64,000 nucleotides of DNA from Trichococcus paludicola (GCF_003052295.1 NZ_QBLC01000003.1:124001-188000), one strand, 5' to 3'. Shown: positions 50,872-60,915, numbered from the stretch's first letter. A program made the numbers and translations. The notes: generated from the sequence alone by a model not told the origin.

Positions 50872-50883
50872 TGGGCAGACAGT

Positions 50884-51879
50884 CTACAGCAACTTCTGCG
50901 CCAATAGGGAATAGGTTTTGAGCCGCGCCTGTTGGGAATGCGGCATGCTGATGATCATCGCTTCGTCGAATCCGTACTGGTCCTGCAGATTCAGCAATGT
51001 TTCACCGGCCTCTTTTGCGGTCCCAAGAATATGCGTTTTGCGGATGTCGTTGATGAGTTGCTTCTCGATTTCCGTCAACGGGTAAGCGGCGGCTTGTTCC
51101 GGGGTCATCAGATGGTTGCGCATCATGCCGCGGAAGAGCTGCATTTTGAAGATTGCATACGGCAACTCTTCGTAGAGCGCTTCTTCGCGCGTATCCGCGA
51201 CGATGGCATGGAAAGCGACGCTGATCTGTTTTTCGGGCATGGCTGCGGACGGAACAAAATGCTGCTTATAGAGATCGAAAATGCTCTTGTCGAGCGTCCC
51301 GGTGAAAAACTGCGCGAAGGAATAGCCGACGCCCATTCTACCGGCTTGTACGGCACTATTGCCGCTTGACCCCAACAACCAAGTCTGAGGTATCGTCACA
51401 GCGACTGGAGCTGCGGGAGTGTCCCGGTAAAGCGGATCCTGGGGTTTCCGGTCTTCCAACAGATCCAAAATCGTCTGCAGTTTTTCGTAGTGATTATCCA
51501 ACTGGGGCGTGTTGCCTTGCGCCAATGCGTGCATGGATTGGCGATCGCCTCCGGGGGCACGGCCCACACCCAGATCGATCCGGCCGGGCGCAAAGCCGGA
51601 CAATGTTTTGAAGACTTCCGCTATTTTCAAAGGGGAGTAGTGCATCATCATGACGCCGCCGGTCCCGACACGGATCCGATCCGTCGCGGCCGCGATGAAG
51701 GCGGCGATGATTTCAGGTGCTGCGCTCGCCATCAGTTGGCTGCCGTGATGCTCGGCGAACCAGATGCGTTCGTACCCGAGGTTGTCCCCCAAACGGGCGA
51801 GTTCTTTGGCGTTCTGCAGGGACTGCTCGGCAGTGCCTCCTGCGGTGATGTGGACTTGGTCCAAGATACTGAGTTTCAT
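50884..51879 (-). CDS. Luciferase-like (LLM class) flavin oxidoreductase
   Basis: A 331-residue barrel enzyme of the bacterial luciferase-like monooxygenase class. It starts L-S-I-L-D-Q-V and has R-I-W-F-A-E-H-H-G, G-T-G-G-V-M-M-M-H-Y-S-P and R-I-D-L-G-V-G-R-A-P-G. Members use FMNH2 or F420; this group is annotated as FMN-type in Firmicutes. Substrate unknown. GGAGGAAA before the ATG; divergent from the membrane protein at 52 kb. Confidence 0.9.
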   Translation of the reverse strand: MKLSILDQVHITAGGTAEQSLQNAKELARLGDNLGYERIWFAEHHGSQLMASAAPEIIAAFIAAATDRIRVGTGGVMMMHYSPLKIAEVFKTLSGFAPGRIDLGVGRAPGGDRQSMHALAQGNTPQLDNHYEKLQTILDLLEDRKPQDPLYRDTPAAPVAVTIPQTWLLGSSGNSAVQAGRMGVGYSFAQFFTGTLDKSIFDLYKQHFVPSAAMPEKQISVAFHAIVADTREEALYEELPYAIFKMQLFRGMMRNHLMTPEQAAAYPLTEIEKQLINDIRKTHILGTAKEAGETLLNLQDQYGFDEAMIISMPHSQQARLKTYSLLAQKLL

Positions 51880-52022
51880 ATTTTCCTCCGATTGTTTATT
51901 CTGAATAAATTTGTGCAGGCTTTGTACGAAATGCTGATAAGATGACTATAACAAACCCAGTCGGTTGGGACAAAGAATCAGCTTTTAAAATGTAAGCGAA
52001 AATAGCGAAAGAAGGGTCGAAA

Positions 52023-52409
52023 ATGAAAGCAATCATAAAAGATGTACTGTCGGGCTTACTTATTTTTGTACTGATTATGGTGTTGGAATTTGCGGTGACG
52101 TTGCCGTTCGGGGAGCCTGGCAATGAGAGTGGAGATCTTGCCGTCTATCTGAATCGGGAATTCCTGTTGACCGCAATTCCGGCCGCAATCCTCACTTATA
52201 CGGCGGCGATGGTCACAAAGGTGCCGACCATCGTCAGCGCCTACCGTAAGAGCATCATTTGGACGGCTGTGGTGTTGGGGTTGTACACGATCATCGCAGT
52301 AGGGAACGATAATGTCGGGCCTGTTTTCGGCTCGTACGGCTTCTACATCTTGTTGCTGGGGGTCTTCCTTGGGCCGATCCTGTACGCCAAGTTCAAGAAA
52401 CTGACTTAA
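52023..52409 (+). CDS. Small four-pass membrane protein, unrecognised
   Basis: A 128-residue protein with hydrophobic segments at about residues 10-28, 50-66, 78-94 and 100-120, and a basic end (KFKKLT). I recognise no family. AAAGAAGGG lies before the ATG. Nineteen bases separate it from the VOC gene. Confidence 0.6.
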   Translation: MKAIIKDVLSGLLIFVLIMVLEFAVTLPFGEPGNESGDLAVYLNREFLLTAIPAAILTYTAAMVTKVPTIVSAYRKSIIWTAVVLGLYTIIAVGNDNVGPVFGSYGFYILLLGVFLGPILYAKFKKLT

Positions 52410-52427
52410 CAGAAAAGGAGTGGGAAT

Positions 52428-52847
52428 GTGAGCATCATCCATCATATCGAAATCAATGTCAGCGACTTGGCTGCAAGTAAGGTATTTTGGTCTTGGCTGC
52501 TGGAAAAGCTGGGATTCCGCAAATACCAGGAATGGGATCAAGGGTTCAGCTACAGGGAAAACGATACCTACATCGTCTTCGTCCAGACAGCCGACCGCTT
52601 CCTGGCCGAATCCTATCACCGCGGCCAGACCGGATTGAACCATATCGCTTTCGCGGCCGATACAAATCATGAGGTGGACGAACTGTACAGGGAACTGCAA
52701 AGTCTCGGCATCCCGTTGCTGTATCCCGAAAGGCATCCTTTCGCAGGCGGAAAGGAACACTACGCTGTGTTTTTCGAAGACCCCGATCGGATCAAAGTCG
52801 AGGTTGCGGTAAGGTCTCCATTCGGACAGACGAAACACATCCATTAA
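52428..52847 (+). CDS. VOC-family protein (second copy)
   Basis: A 139-residue vicinal-oxygen-chelate protein. The metal positions look intact: H-H-I-E-I-N at the start, H-I-A-F-A-A in the second half and E-V-A-V at the end, as in glyoxalase-like and FosA-like enzymes. Starts with GTG after AAAAGGAGTGGG. Substrate unknown. Confidence 0.82.
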   Translation: MSIIHHIEINVSDLAASKVFWSWLLEKLGFRKYQEWDQGFSYRENDTYIVFVQTADRFLAESYHRGQTGLNHIAFAADTNHEVDELYRELQSLGIPLLYPERHPFAGGKEHYAVFFEDPDRIKVEVAVRSPFGQTKHIH

Positions 52848-52882
52848 TAGTTAAGATTAAAAAACAGAAAGTGGGAAAGAAT

Positions 52883-53383
52883 ATGGAAATCGGCATCATC
52901 ATCCACTCGTTGACAGGAAATACATTGTCGGTAGCGGAGCGGCTGCAGGAAAGACTGATAGCTGACGGGCATGACGTAGAAATCGAACAGCTCAAGACTA
53001 TTGGGGAGGAAAACACGAACGAAACCAACAGCGGGAACATCACACTGAAGTCCTATCCGGATCCGCAAGCGCATGATCTCCTGATCATTGCCGGACCGGT
53101 TAGAGGAGCTTCGGCTTCCCCTATCCTGAAGCATTATTTTTCGCGGATCGGCCAATTTGAGAATAAGCCGACGCTCCTGTTTGTGACTGAGTTTTTCCCA
53201 TTCCCTTGGATGGGCGGCAAGAATGCCTTGAAGCAGATGACGGTACTTTGCGCAGAACACGGCGTCGACGTCATCGGCAGCGGCGTTATCAACTGGAAGA
53301 ATCCGCACCGCGAAAGGCAAATCATAGATTTGCTGCAACAGTTCAGCGAGTTGGCAACGCGGATGGACAAAAAAATAAAATAG
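52883..53383 (+). CDS. Flavodoxin-like protein
   Basis: A 166-residue FMN-binding fold. The phosphate loop is H-S-L-T-G-N-T-L-S near residue 7, and G-P-V-R-G-A-S-A-S follows the third strand. It may act as an electron carrier or NAD(P)H-dependent quinone reductase. GTGGGAAAG precedes ATG 52883; 35 bases behind the VOC gene. Confidence 0.85.
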   Translation: MEIGIIIHSLTGNTLSVAERLQERLIADGHDVEIEQLKTIGEENTNETNSGNITLKSYPDPQAHDLLIIAGPVRGASASPILKHYFSRIGQFENKPTLLFVTEFFPFPWMGGKNALKQMTVLCAEHGVDVIGSGVINWKNPHRERQIIDLLQQFSELATRMDKKIK

Positions 53384-53420
53384 GAAGCCGCGCAAGTTAT
53401 CCGGAAAGGGGCATCAAGAG

Positions 53421-54668
53421 ATGATTACCATCTTCAATCCCGAGGAACAAAAGTGGCCGATTAAGGTGTGGCTGGAGAATGAGGAACAAATGGGTGAGGA
53501 ATGCCTGCAACAGGCGAAAAATTTGTCGAATCTACCGTTTCTGCATCAATGGGTTGTGCTGATGCCGGATACGCATTCCGGCTATGGGATGCCGATAGGG
53601 GGTGTCATCGCTGCCGAAAAGGTCATCATTCCGAATGCGGTCGGGGTGGATATCGGCTGCGGGATGAGCTTTGTCCAGACGAACATCCCGGTCGAACGAC
53701 TGATTGAAATCGAGACACCGAACGGGAAACTGGCCCAGGCGATTGCGGGCGACATTTTGCGGAACATTCCGACTGGTTTCGAACACCACAAGAAAAAACA
53801 GCAATGTGAATCGGTTACCCGCTTCCTGGAAGGACTGACGCCCGAGGAAAAAGAAACGATGCCGCAGGAATTGATGAAGGAACTGGATGACGCAGCTTAT
53901 CAGGTAGGCACACTCGGAGGCGGCAACCATTTCATTGAACTGCAGACGGACGACCAAGGAAAGCTGGGCATCATGTTGCATTCCGGATCACGCAATCTGG
54001 GCTTCAAAATCTGCCATTATTTCAACGATCTGGCCAAGGAAGTGAACAGACAGGACCAGTCTCCGGTCCCTCACGAGTGGGATCTGGCTTATTTTTCCAC
54101 CGAAAGTGATCTCGGGAAACTGTATCTGCGTTGGATGAAATTGGCGATGGATTTCGCCGAAGAAAACCGCAACCAGATGATGGAGAAGGTGCTCGATATC
54201 GTCCGACTCTGGGTGAAAAAGTACGCCGGCATCAACCACGTCAATTTGTCGGATGCCGTCCACTGCCACCACAATTATGCCGCACTGGAAGAACACTACG
54301 GCAAAGAAGTCTGGGTCCACCGCAAAGGAGCCATCCGCGCCGGTGCGGGCGAAATGGGCATCATCCCGGGAGCGATGGGAACGTATTCCTATCTGGTGAA
54401 AGGCAAGGGCAATCCGGAAAGCTTCCTTTCCTGTTCGCATGGGGCGGGCAGGCGCATGAGCCGTTTGGATGCCAGGGAACAGTTCAGTGTCCAGGACACC
54501 ATTCTGGATTTGAGGGCTTTAGGCGTTTTTCTGGCGAAAGCCAAACGGACCGACGTCGGCACAGAATCACGTTTTGCCTATAAGGCCATCGATTTTGTGC
54601 TCTCACAGGAAATGGATCTCGTCGAACCGGTTCGCCGCCTCAAGACCGTCGCTGTAATCAAGGGTTGA
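53421..54668 (+). CDS. rtcB: RtcB-family RNA ligase
   Basis: A 415-residue RNA 3'-phosphate ligase-like enzyme that joins 2',3'-cyclic phosphate or 3'-phosphate ends to 5'-OH with GTP and manganese. Metal ligands are in G-V-D-I-G-C-G-M, G-G-G-N-H-F-I-E, H-S-G-S-R-N-L-G and C-H-H-N-Y; the guanylylated His is in S-C-S-H-G-A-G-R-R-M-S-R. Length suits the short bacterial class. No archease or rtcA is next to it. Confidence 0.92.
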   Translation: MITIFNPEEQKWPIKVWLENEEQMGEECLQQAKNLSNLPFLHQWVVLMPDTHSGYGMPIGGVIAAEKVIIPNAVGVDIGCGMSFVQTNIPVERLIEIETPNGKLAQAIAGDILRNIPTGFEHHKKKQQCESVTRFLEGLTPEEKETMPQELMKELDDAAYQVGTLGGGNHFIELQTDDQGKLGIMLHSGSRNLGFKICHYFNDLAKEVNRQDQSPVPHEWDLAYFSTESDLGKLYLRWMKLAMDFAEENRNQMMEKVLDIVRLWVKKYAGINHVNLSDAVHCHHNYAALEEHYGKEVWVHRKGAIRAGAGEMGIIPGAMGTYSYLVKGKGNPESFLSCSHGAGRRMSRLDAREQFSVQDTILDLRALGVFLAKAKRTDVGTESRFAYKAIDFVLSQEMDLVEPVRRLKTVAVIKG

Positions 54669-54688
54669 AAAGAAAAGAGGTACAAAAA

Positions 54689-55666
54689 ATGGAATTGCAG
54701 GAAAGGTACATCGCGGCGGGCCTGAAACATATTCCGCCGACCGAAAAGGATGAAGTTGAAAAGGGGATGCGCCGCATCATCGCGGAGCGGCTTGAAGGAC
54801 GCGGCGATCCTTCCGAAGAGACGGAACGCGAAGTGTTGAGAGGATTGGGGAGTCCAAGGATTCTGGCTGAAAAGCAACTGAAGGAACCGCCCCATCTGAT
54901 CGGACCTGAATTGTACGGCACCTATATGTTGATTGTTAAAATAGTCATGACGGTGGCGGTCATCGGCACGCTGATTGGGAATACCGTCGATTTCATCGTC
55001 AACGGCGAAACCCTTTTGCGTTATCTCGCCCAAAGTTTTGCGGCAGCAATCGGTGTGGCAATCGGGGCTTTCGGATGGGTGACGCTCGTGTTCGCCATCA
55101 TGGAAAGGACGGCAAAAGAGAAGATTCTGACGGAAATCCAAGAGGACTGGAGCCTGGCTGATCTGCCCGAAAAGGAAGTCCCTCAGAAACCATTCAGTAG
55201 GGTCGGGGTCATCGTCGGCATCATCTTCACGGTGCTTTTCATCGTCCTCGTCAACCAATACAGTCATCTGCTGGGATTCTACTATACGCTAGATGGCAAT
55301 ATCCAGGAAATGATTCCGATGTTGAATCAGGAAGTGTTCCGCAGTTATCTTCCTTACATCGACGGCATGTTGGTGATGCAATTGCTTTTCTCCGCTAGCA
55401 AGCTCGTTTTCAGGAAGTGGACTTATCCGGTCGCGACCGCAAATCTGATCCTGAATATCCTGTCCTTTCTGTTGTTGTGGTTCATCCTTCGAGATACAGC
55501 CATTCTGAATCCCGAGCTCGTCGCGAAAATCGCGGAAGCCACGGATGGGCAAAGGGTACTTAATACTGCATTCAACTCAATCAAAGCTGTCTTCCTTTTC
55601 ATCTTCCTGCTGGACTCCTTTGAGGGGTTCCATGATGCCTACAAAAATAGCAAAAAGCCGGCCTGA
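54689..55666 (+). CDS. HAAS-domain membrane protein
   Basis: A 325-residue protein. Residues 1-75 form the HAAS/permease-prefix type helical domain, with V-L-R-G-L-G-S-P-R-I-L-A-E-K; after that come about six hydrophobic segments. HAAS domains often partner PadR-like regulators, but none is seen here. AAGAGG precedes ATG 54689, 20 bases behind rtcB. Confidence 0.72.
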   Translation: MELQERYIAAGLKHIPPTEKDEVEKGMRRIIAERLEGRGDPSEETEREVLRGLGSPRILAEKQLKEPPHLIGPELYGTYMLIVKIVMTVAVIGTLIGNTVDFIVNGETLLRYLAQSFAAAIGVAIGAFGWVTLVFAIMERTAKEKILTEIQEDWSLADLPEKEVPQKPFSRVGVIVGIIFTVLFIVLVNQYSHLLGFYYTLDGNIQEMIPMLNQEVFRSYLPYIDGMLVMQLLFSASKLVFRKWTYPVATANLILNILSFLLLWFILRDTAILNPELVAKIAEATDGQRVLNTAFNSIKAVFLFIFLLDSFEGFHDAYKNSKKPA

Positions 55667-55787
55667 ACCGGCAAACAATTGGCAACGGGTATGTGAAAAG
55701 CGGAACGGATGGTCTATAATGGAATTGCAAACAGAACGGGTTCCCGCTGAGCGGCGGACCGGTATTTTTGGAGGGAACAACTTAATC

Positions 55788-56159
55788 ATGGAACAGTCAA
55801 AAGCGAAAGAATACATCCTTTTCAATGAAATCACGAATGAATATCTGACGAGGGTCACCTTTATGGGCAGCACCGTCTACAAGACGACGACACTTGATCT
55901 GGCAATGCGTTTCTCCGAACAGGATAAAGAAAACCTTGATGCGATGGGAGCCGGCAATCCGGAAAAGGTGCTGAACAACATCGAAGCGACAGCCTTCGGA
56001 AACGACAGTGATGTGAAGGAAACATACAGACTGTCCAATCTGAGCTTGTTGTCGATCAATGACTTGACGCCGGAAGAACGGGCAGCATTCGATCAGGAAA
56101 TCGAAGAGGGCAAAAAGAAAGCCGCCAGAATCCATTGCTGCCGGATAGTCAGCAGATAG
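55788..56159 (+). CDS. Unrecognised small acidic protein
   Basis: A 123-residue soluble protein with a strand-rich first half (KEYILFNEITNEYLTRVTF) and an acidic end with a Cys-Cys pair (IHCCRIV). I recognise no family. GGAGGG before the ATG; a TATAAT at 55715-55720 suits a promoter. A longer upstream frame lacks a site of its own. Confidence 0.55.
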   Translation: MEQSKAKEYILFNEITNEYLTRVTFMGSTVYKTTTLDLAMRFSEQDKENLDAMGAGNPEKVLNNIEATAFGNDSDVKETYRLSNLSLLSINDLTPEERAAFDQEIEEGKKKAARIHCCRIVSR

Positions 56160-56324
56160 ACTACCAAGAGGCAACCAGCAGTAATCAATTAAACCAGTCA
56201 TTATTCAGGACAGAGCAGTAGGCAAATTTTCAGGTCAGGTTGCACAAGCCAGCCCCGTAAAAAAATTGCTGCTGACTTCGAATGACACTCCTAGACAGAT
56301 AGTCGAGGAACGCCACCGAAAAGG

Positions 56325-56371
56325 CAAAAAACGGGCGCTATGCAATCATGTTGCATAGCGCCCGTTTTTTT
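56325..56371. terminator. Bidirectional terminator
   Basis: AAAAACGGGCGCTATGCAA pairs perfectly with its complement around a five-base loop, with A- and T-runs on the two sides. It serves both converging genes. The 165 bases to its left hold nothing I can identify. Confidence 0.92.
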
Positions 56372-56386
56372 ATTGGATTCAGTTGT

Positions 56387-57034
56387 TTATTTGCTTGTAG
56401 CTACTTCAACGTTTGCTGTTTTCTTGACAGTCGTCACATTGCCCAACGGCAGGACTTCTTCGCCGTAGACTTCATTCAAAACTTGTGCCAAAGCGCCGTA
56501 GATTGCTGAGAGTCCGCAGAATATGCCTTCGTAACCAGCGATTCTTGAAATCATTTCATTGCCCGAAAAGTCTCCTAAAGCAAGCAGGAAGAAAAGCAAT
56601 GTCAAAGAACCGAAGACGATCTGCAGGTTTTTGCTGATGCGCAACGTTCCGACGAACATGCCCAATGTGAACAGTCCCCACATGAACAGGTAAGCGGCCA
56701 TCGCTTGAGCTGATGCTGCTTCGCCCATGCCAAGGCCTGGCATAACGATCGTTCCCACAAGTGAAAGCCAGAAGAAGCCGTAAGAAGTGAAGGCAGTTGC
56801 ACCGAAAGTGTTATTTTTCTTGAATTCCATAATACCGGCAATAACTTGCGCCATACCGCCGAAGAAAATGCCCATAGCCAAAATCATCGTGTTCATCGGG
56901 AAGTAACCCGCATTGTGGATATTCAACAAGACTGTTGTCATTCCGAAGCCCAATAAGCCAAGCGGCGCTGGATTAGCAGTGAATTCTTTCAAGCTCACGA
57001 TCGTGTTGTTCTGTGTATTTGATGCGTTTTTCAT
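56387..57034 (-). CDS. Acetate/succinate transporter (GPR1/FUN34/YaaH family)
   Basis: A 215-residue six-pass membrane protein that takes up acetate or succinate with protons, like SatP. The signature [11 protein letters not shown] near the start is clear, as are F-F-G-G-M-A-Q and the F-T-S-Y-G-F-F-W segment. AAGGAG lies before the ATG at 57034; the frame is open upstream but has no such site. Confidence 0.9.
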   Translation of the reverse strand: MKNASNTQNNTIVSLKEFTANPAPLGLLGFGMTTVLLNIHNAGYFPMNTMILAMGIFFGGMAQVIAGIMEFKKNNTFGATAFTSYGFFWLSLVGTIVMPGLGMGEAASAQAMAAYLFMWGLFTLGMFVGTLRISKNLQIVFGSLTLLFFLLALGDFSGNEMISRIAGYEGIFCGLSAIYGALAQVLNEVYGEEVLPLGNVTTVKKTANVEVATSK

Positions 57035-57083
57035 TAGTAGTCTGTTCTCCTTTGATTTCAAATCTGAAAATAATGTCAGGGTG

Positions 57084-57112
57084 ATTATATCCATATTGAT
57101 TGCTGTCGTCAA
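57084..57112 (-). promoter_or_regulatory. Promoter of the acetate transporter gene
   Basis: On the minus strand TTGACG (57112-57107) and TATAAT (57089-57084) stand 17 bases apart, a near-consensus housekeeping promoter. Confidence 0.75.
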
Positions 57113-57253
57113 TCTGTTTCGGAAAAAGTACACTTAAAGTTCACTTTTGATGCTACGGAAATTTTCTTTCGTGTAAGCATTATTTACGTGTGAGTGTTGT
57201 TGTGAAGTGATTCTGCATAGAAAATAATAGAACGATTTTGAGGATTCGAAAGG

Positions 57254-58126
57254 ATGGAAGAGAAAATGATAGCGATAAAGAAAATCATTGCGGTCGGTGG
57301 GGTTTTGCTCGGGACTGCCGGCGTTGTGCATGCCTATCTGCGCACGGCCCCTTCGAAGGCTGCTAGAGAATTTACCGATTTAGCGGAGGATTTATTGAAG
57401 GAAATGAAGCCGGTCAAAGGCCGCTTCACGGAAGCTGATATTGCGACGCTGCCTGGACCAGTCCGACGTCATCTGCGCCGTTGCGGACATCTCGGGAAAC
57501 CGAAAATGGCCTACATGAAGGTAGTTTTTCCGGATGTCGTTTTTTCGCTCGGAAAAGGAAAAAAGACCATCAAGATTGCCTACACACAATATAATTTTGT
57601 GGACGGACCTGACCGGATCGCCTACATCGACAGTTCACTCTATGGCATACCTTTCGAAGGGGTGGATGCCTATGTCAACGGCAAAGGATCGATGAAAGGG
57701 ATTGTGGCTAAAAATATCACCCTGTTCGATATTGACGGAAAAGCGATGGACAAGGCCAGCTTGGTGACGTTTCTCTCCGAATGCCTCTTCGTTCCGAATG
57801 CGGCTCTTCAGGACTACATCCACTGGGAAGCGATCGACGCGCACCATGCCAAGGCGGTGATCACGGCGCATGGTACCACTGCTGAAGGGATTTTCACATT
57901 CAATGAAGATGATGAGATGATTGCCTTTTCGACCAACGACCGGGAAGCCACAACAATGGATGGGAAAAGCGAAAAAGTCAGATGGTCGGCCATCTGCGGC
58001 GGGTACAAGGAAATCAACGGAATCCGTCAGCCGACAGAACTGAAGGCGGTCTGGCACTATGACGAAGGGGATTTCACTTACTTTGATGCGAAAGCTGCGG
58101 TGATTAGCTATGGCAAACAAGAATGA
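57254..58126 (+). CDS. DUF6544-like protein
   Basis: A 290-residue protein with one N-terminal membrane segment (residues 10-28) and a body resembling DUF6544: L-P-G-P-V-R-R-H-L-R-R-C-G, then V-D-G-P-D-R-I-A-Y and the end W-H-Y-D-E-G-D-F-T-Y. Function is unknown. The start follows AAAGG. It overlaps the P-type ATPase gene by 17 bases. Confidence 0.72.
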   Translation: MEEKMIAIKKIIAVGGVLLGTAGVVHAYLRTAPSKAAREFTDLAEDLLKEMKPVKGRFTEADIATLPGPVRRHLRRCGHLGKPKMAYMKVVFPDVVFSLGKGKKTIKIAYTQYNFVDGPDRIAYIDSSLYGIPFEGVDAYVNGKGSMKGIVAKNITLFDIDGKAMDKASLVTFLSECLFVPNAALQDYIHWEAIDAHHAKAVITAHGTTAEGIFTFNEDDEMIAFSTNDREATTMDGKSEKVRWSAICGGYKEINGIRQPTELKAVWHYDEGDFTYFDAKAAVISYGKQE

Positions 58127-60560
58127 TTGGAATGAATGGAAAGGATTGTCTGAGGCCGAAGTTGCTGAACGGAGAGTCCGATACGGAGCGAACGCCTTGC
58201 CGGTACCAAAACATAGGCTCCTTGGCCTGATTCTGAGGCAATTCCGGGGTATCTTCAATCTGATGCTGCTGATTGCAGCGGGAGTGACCTTTTCGCTAGG
58301 AGAGCCAATCGACGGCGCTTTTATCCTGTTGTTTGTGTTCCTTGGGACAGCCCTCAACGTCTATCAGGAACACAAATCGAATCAGGCGGCCGATAAATTG
58401 AAAGCTTACCTGTTGAGCACGATTACGGTGGTGAGGGATGGACAAGAAAAGGAAGTTCCCACCGATTCGTTGGTGCCCGGGGACATCCTGAAGCTCGAGT
58501 CGGGCGATATCGTCCCTGCCGATGCCATCGTCCGCCAAGACCGCGATCTGTTGGTCGATGAAACGACCTTTACGGGAGAGTCCATTCCGGTTACGAAACG
58601 GGCGTCCTCATCAAGCGCAACAGCCGCCGACAAGGATACGGATACGGTCGCCACCGATGAAGAACTCCTGCTGCAAGGGGTTGTAATCGTGCGTGGAAAT
58701 GTCTTAGCGGAGGTCACGGCTATCGGACAGGAGACGAAGTTGGCCCATATCGCTTCGACGGCATCAACCGTCCAGGCTGAGAGCGAACTGGTCAAGAGCG
58801 TGGACAAAATCAGCAACTTCATCATGAAAGTGACACTATTGACGCTCGCATTCGTTGTGGTGGCGAACATCTTGATCGAAGGCAGTCAAGCGGATGTCAC
58901 AGACCTGCTGATTTTCGCGATTGCCCTGGCCGTATCGGCCATACCTGAAGCTTTGCCATTGGTGCTGACTTTTTCACTTTCACGTGGAGCTTTGGAATTC
59001 GCCAAGCACGACGTTATCGTCAAGCGGCTTTCCGCAGTCCAGGACTTGGGATCAGTCAATCTGTTGTGCACCGATAAGACCGGCACAATCACGGAAAACC
59101 ATCTTGTTTTCAGCAATGTCTACCTAATGGCGGGCTCACCTTACGATCCGTTGGTCTTGGCACGCTTGAGCGCCATCAACCTGCATGATCGGATACCGGA
59201 ACCTTTCGACCATGCAAGCGATGAGGCCCTCACACCCGAGCAACGGCAAATTGTGGACCGCTACAGTCTCGTGCAGGAGGAGGCTTTCGATCCGGCGCTG
59301 CGCAGCAACGGTGCGTTCGTGAAACAGGCGGACGGCAAAACACTGCATATCCGCCGCGGAAGCCCTGAATATTTCTTTGGCGAAGGGCAGATTTCCCGGG
59401 ATGCAGTCGCGGATTGGCTAGAGGCGGAAGAAGAAAAAGGGCACCGGGTACTGGGCGTGAGCTACGATGACGGCAGTGGTGCACATTTCGGCGGATTTGT
59501 CTCTTTCGTGGACCGCATCAAGGATTCCACTATTGCGACCGTAGCGGCCGCAAAACAAATGAATGTCGCTATCACGGTAATCACAGGAGATGCTTTGAAG
59601 GTTGCCGAGGCCATCGGAAGGGAAGCCGGTCTGGTGACGGAGAGCGCTGAAGTTACGGAGGCGGCTGCGTTTTTGGCATTATCTCTGGCCGAAAGGAAGA
59701 AACGCCTATCCTCAATCCGCGTCTTTGCCCGGACGACGCCCGAGCAGAAGTTGGAAGTGATCCAACTTCTGAAGGAACAGTTCACGGTCGGTTACTTGGG
59801 TGAAGGGATCAATGACGCGCCGGCATTGAAGGCTGCGCATGTCTCGATGGTCGTGCAATCCGCGGCCGATGTCGCCCGCGAGACCGCTGATATCGTATTG
59901 CTCCAGAACGATCTGCGGGTGATCATTGAAGGCATCCGCTTCGGGCGAGAAACGCACGCCAATACAATGAAATACATCCGCGCCACTTTGATCTCGAACT
60001 TCGGTAATTTTTATGCAGTCGCCATCGGCTCGCTCTTCATCAGCTTTTTGCCGATGCTGCCGAAACAGCTGTTGCTCCTGAATCTGCTTTCCGATTTTCC
60101 GATGATGGCCATCGCGTTTGACCGGGTATCGGCCCAGGAAGTGGAACGGCCACAGCGATATGATCTGCATTCCCTCTACATCATTTTTGTCACGATGGGA
60201 CTCGTGAGCACGGTCTTCGATTTCATCTGTTTCGGGCTGTTCTATCGGATTTCCCCTGCAGTGCTGCAGACCAATTGGTTCATTGCCAGCGTATTGACGG
60301 AGATATTGTTGATGTTCTCGATACGTTCCTTGTTGCCAATCACCAAAGCAGGCTGGCCGGCGCCGTCGATTGTGGTCCTATCGGTGATTGCCATGGTACT
60401 TGCCGTCAGCTTGCCGATGATTCCCGCTACTGCCGCCTTCTTTGAATTCCAAACGCCGACACTGGCGCATTTGGGGATCATTTTTGGGATCGCCTCCGCT
60501 TATCTTGTCGTTACGGAGCTCGTCAAACGTCCGCTTTCCGGATTCGTCAGGAAGAGATAG
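58110..60560 (+). CDS. P-type cation ATPase with an unusual G-E-G hinge motif
   Basis: An 816-residue cation pump. The phosphorylated Asp322 is in D-K-T-G-T, the T-G-E-S loop at 155-158, P-E-A-L-P in the fourth helix. It resembles P2/P3 pumps, nearest to those annotated for calcium or magnesium, but the ion is not predictable. The hinge motif reads G-E-G-I-N-D-A-P (564-571): Glu565 replaces the usual Asp, which binds magnesium in other pumps. The nucleotide-domain K-G-A/S-P site reads R-G-S-P. Both changes are mild, so it may be a subfamily trait. Confidence 0.88.
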   Translation: MANKNDWNEWKGLSEAEVAERRVRYGANALPVPKHRLLGLILRQFRGIFNLMLLIAAGVTFSLGEPIDGAFILLFVFLGTALNVYQEHKSNQAADKLKAYLLSTITVVRDGQEKEVPTDSLVPGDILKLESGDIVPADAIVRQDRDLLVDETTFTGESIPVTKRASSSSATAADKDTDTVATDEELLLQGVVIVRGNVLAEVTAIGQETKLAHIASTASTVQAESELVKSVDKISNFIMKVTLLTLAFVVVANILIEGSQADVTDLLIFAIALAVSAIPEALPLVLTFSLSRGALEFAKHDVIVKRLSAVQDLGSVNLLCTDKTGTITENHLVFSNVYLMAGSPYDPLVLARLSAINLHDRIPEPFDHASDEALTPEQRQIVDRYSLVQEEAFDPALRSNGAFVKQADGKTLHIRRGSPEYFFGEGQISRDAVADWLEAEEEKGHRVLGVSYDDGSGAHFGGFVSFVDRIKDSTIATVAAAKQMNVAITVITGDALKVAEAIGREAGLVTESAEVTEAAAFLALSLAERKKRLSSIRVFARTTPEQKLEVIQLLKEQFTVGYLGEGINDAPALKAAHVSMVVQSAADVARETADIVLLQNDLRVIIEGIRFGRETHANTMKYIRATLISNFGNFYAVAIGSLFISFLPMLPKQLLLLNLLSDFPMMAIAFDRVSAQEVERPQRYDLHSLYIIFVTMGLVSTVFDFICFGLFYRISPAVLQTNWFIASVLTEILLMFSIRSLLPITKAGWPAPSIVVLSVIAMVLAVSLPMIPATAAFFEFQTPTLAHLGIIFGIASAYLVVTELVKRPLSGFVRKR

Positions 60561-60612
60561 ACTGCCGGACGTCGCATCAAACAATCATTAACTTGAAAGG
60601 GGGTTTAGCCAT

Positions 60613-60876
60613 ATGCATCCTTTTTATGGATCAGTAACTGAGTTTTTGGCAGAAGGGCAGTGGTGGATCGGGTTGCTATCGATGGCCATGTACCTAATCT
60701 TCTGGGCTGTCGTCATCCTTTTTGCGGCCAAGCTCTTCAAAAAATATTTCGCCGATAGGCCAACTCCGCCAAAAACGGAGGAAGATTTGGCACTGAAGAT
60801 CCTCCGCGAAAGGTATGCACGCGGAGAAATCGATGCAGAGGAGTTCAAACAGAAAAAAAGCGATTTACTGGAATGA
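60613..60876 (+). CDS. SHOCT-domain small membrane protein
   Basis: An 87-residue protein with one membrane segment (about residues 19-42) and a C-terminal SHOCT domain: A-L-K-I-L-R-E-R-Y-A-R-G-E-I-D-A-E-E-F. SHOCT domains mediate oligomer contact. GAAAGGGGG precedes the ATG. Located 50 bases behind the P-type ATPase and 39 before the radical SAM gene, perhaps in one transcript. Confidence 0.85.
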   Translation: MHPFYGSVTEFLAEGQWWIGLLSMAMYLIFWAVVILFAAKLFKKYFADRPTPPKTEEDLALKILRERYARGEIDAEEFKQKKSDLLE

Positions 60877-60915
60877 GGCAACAAGGAAACAGTCTTTGCC
60901 TGGAAGGGGTGCATC

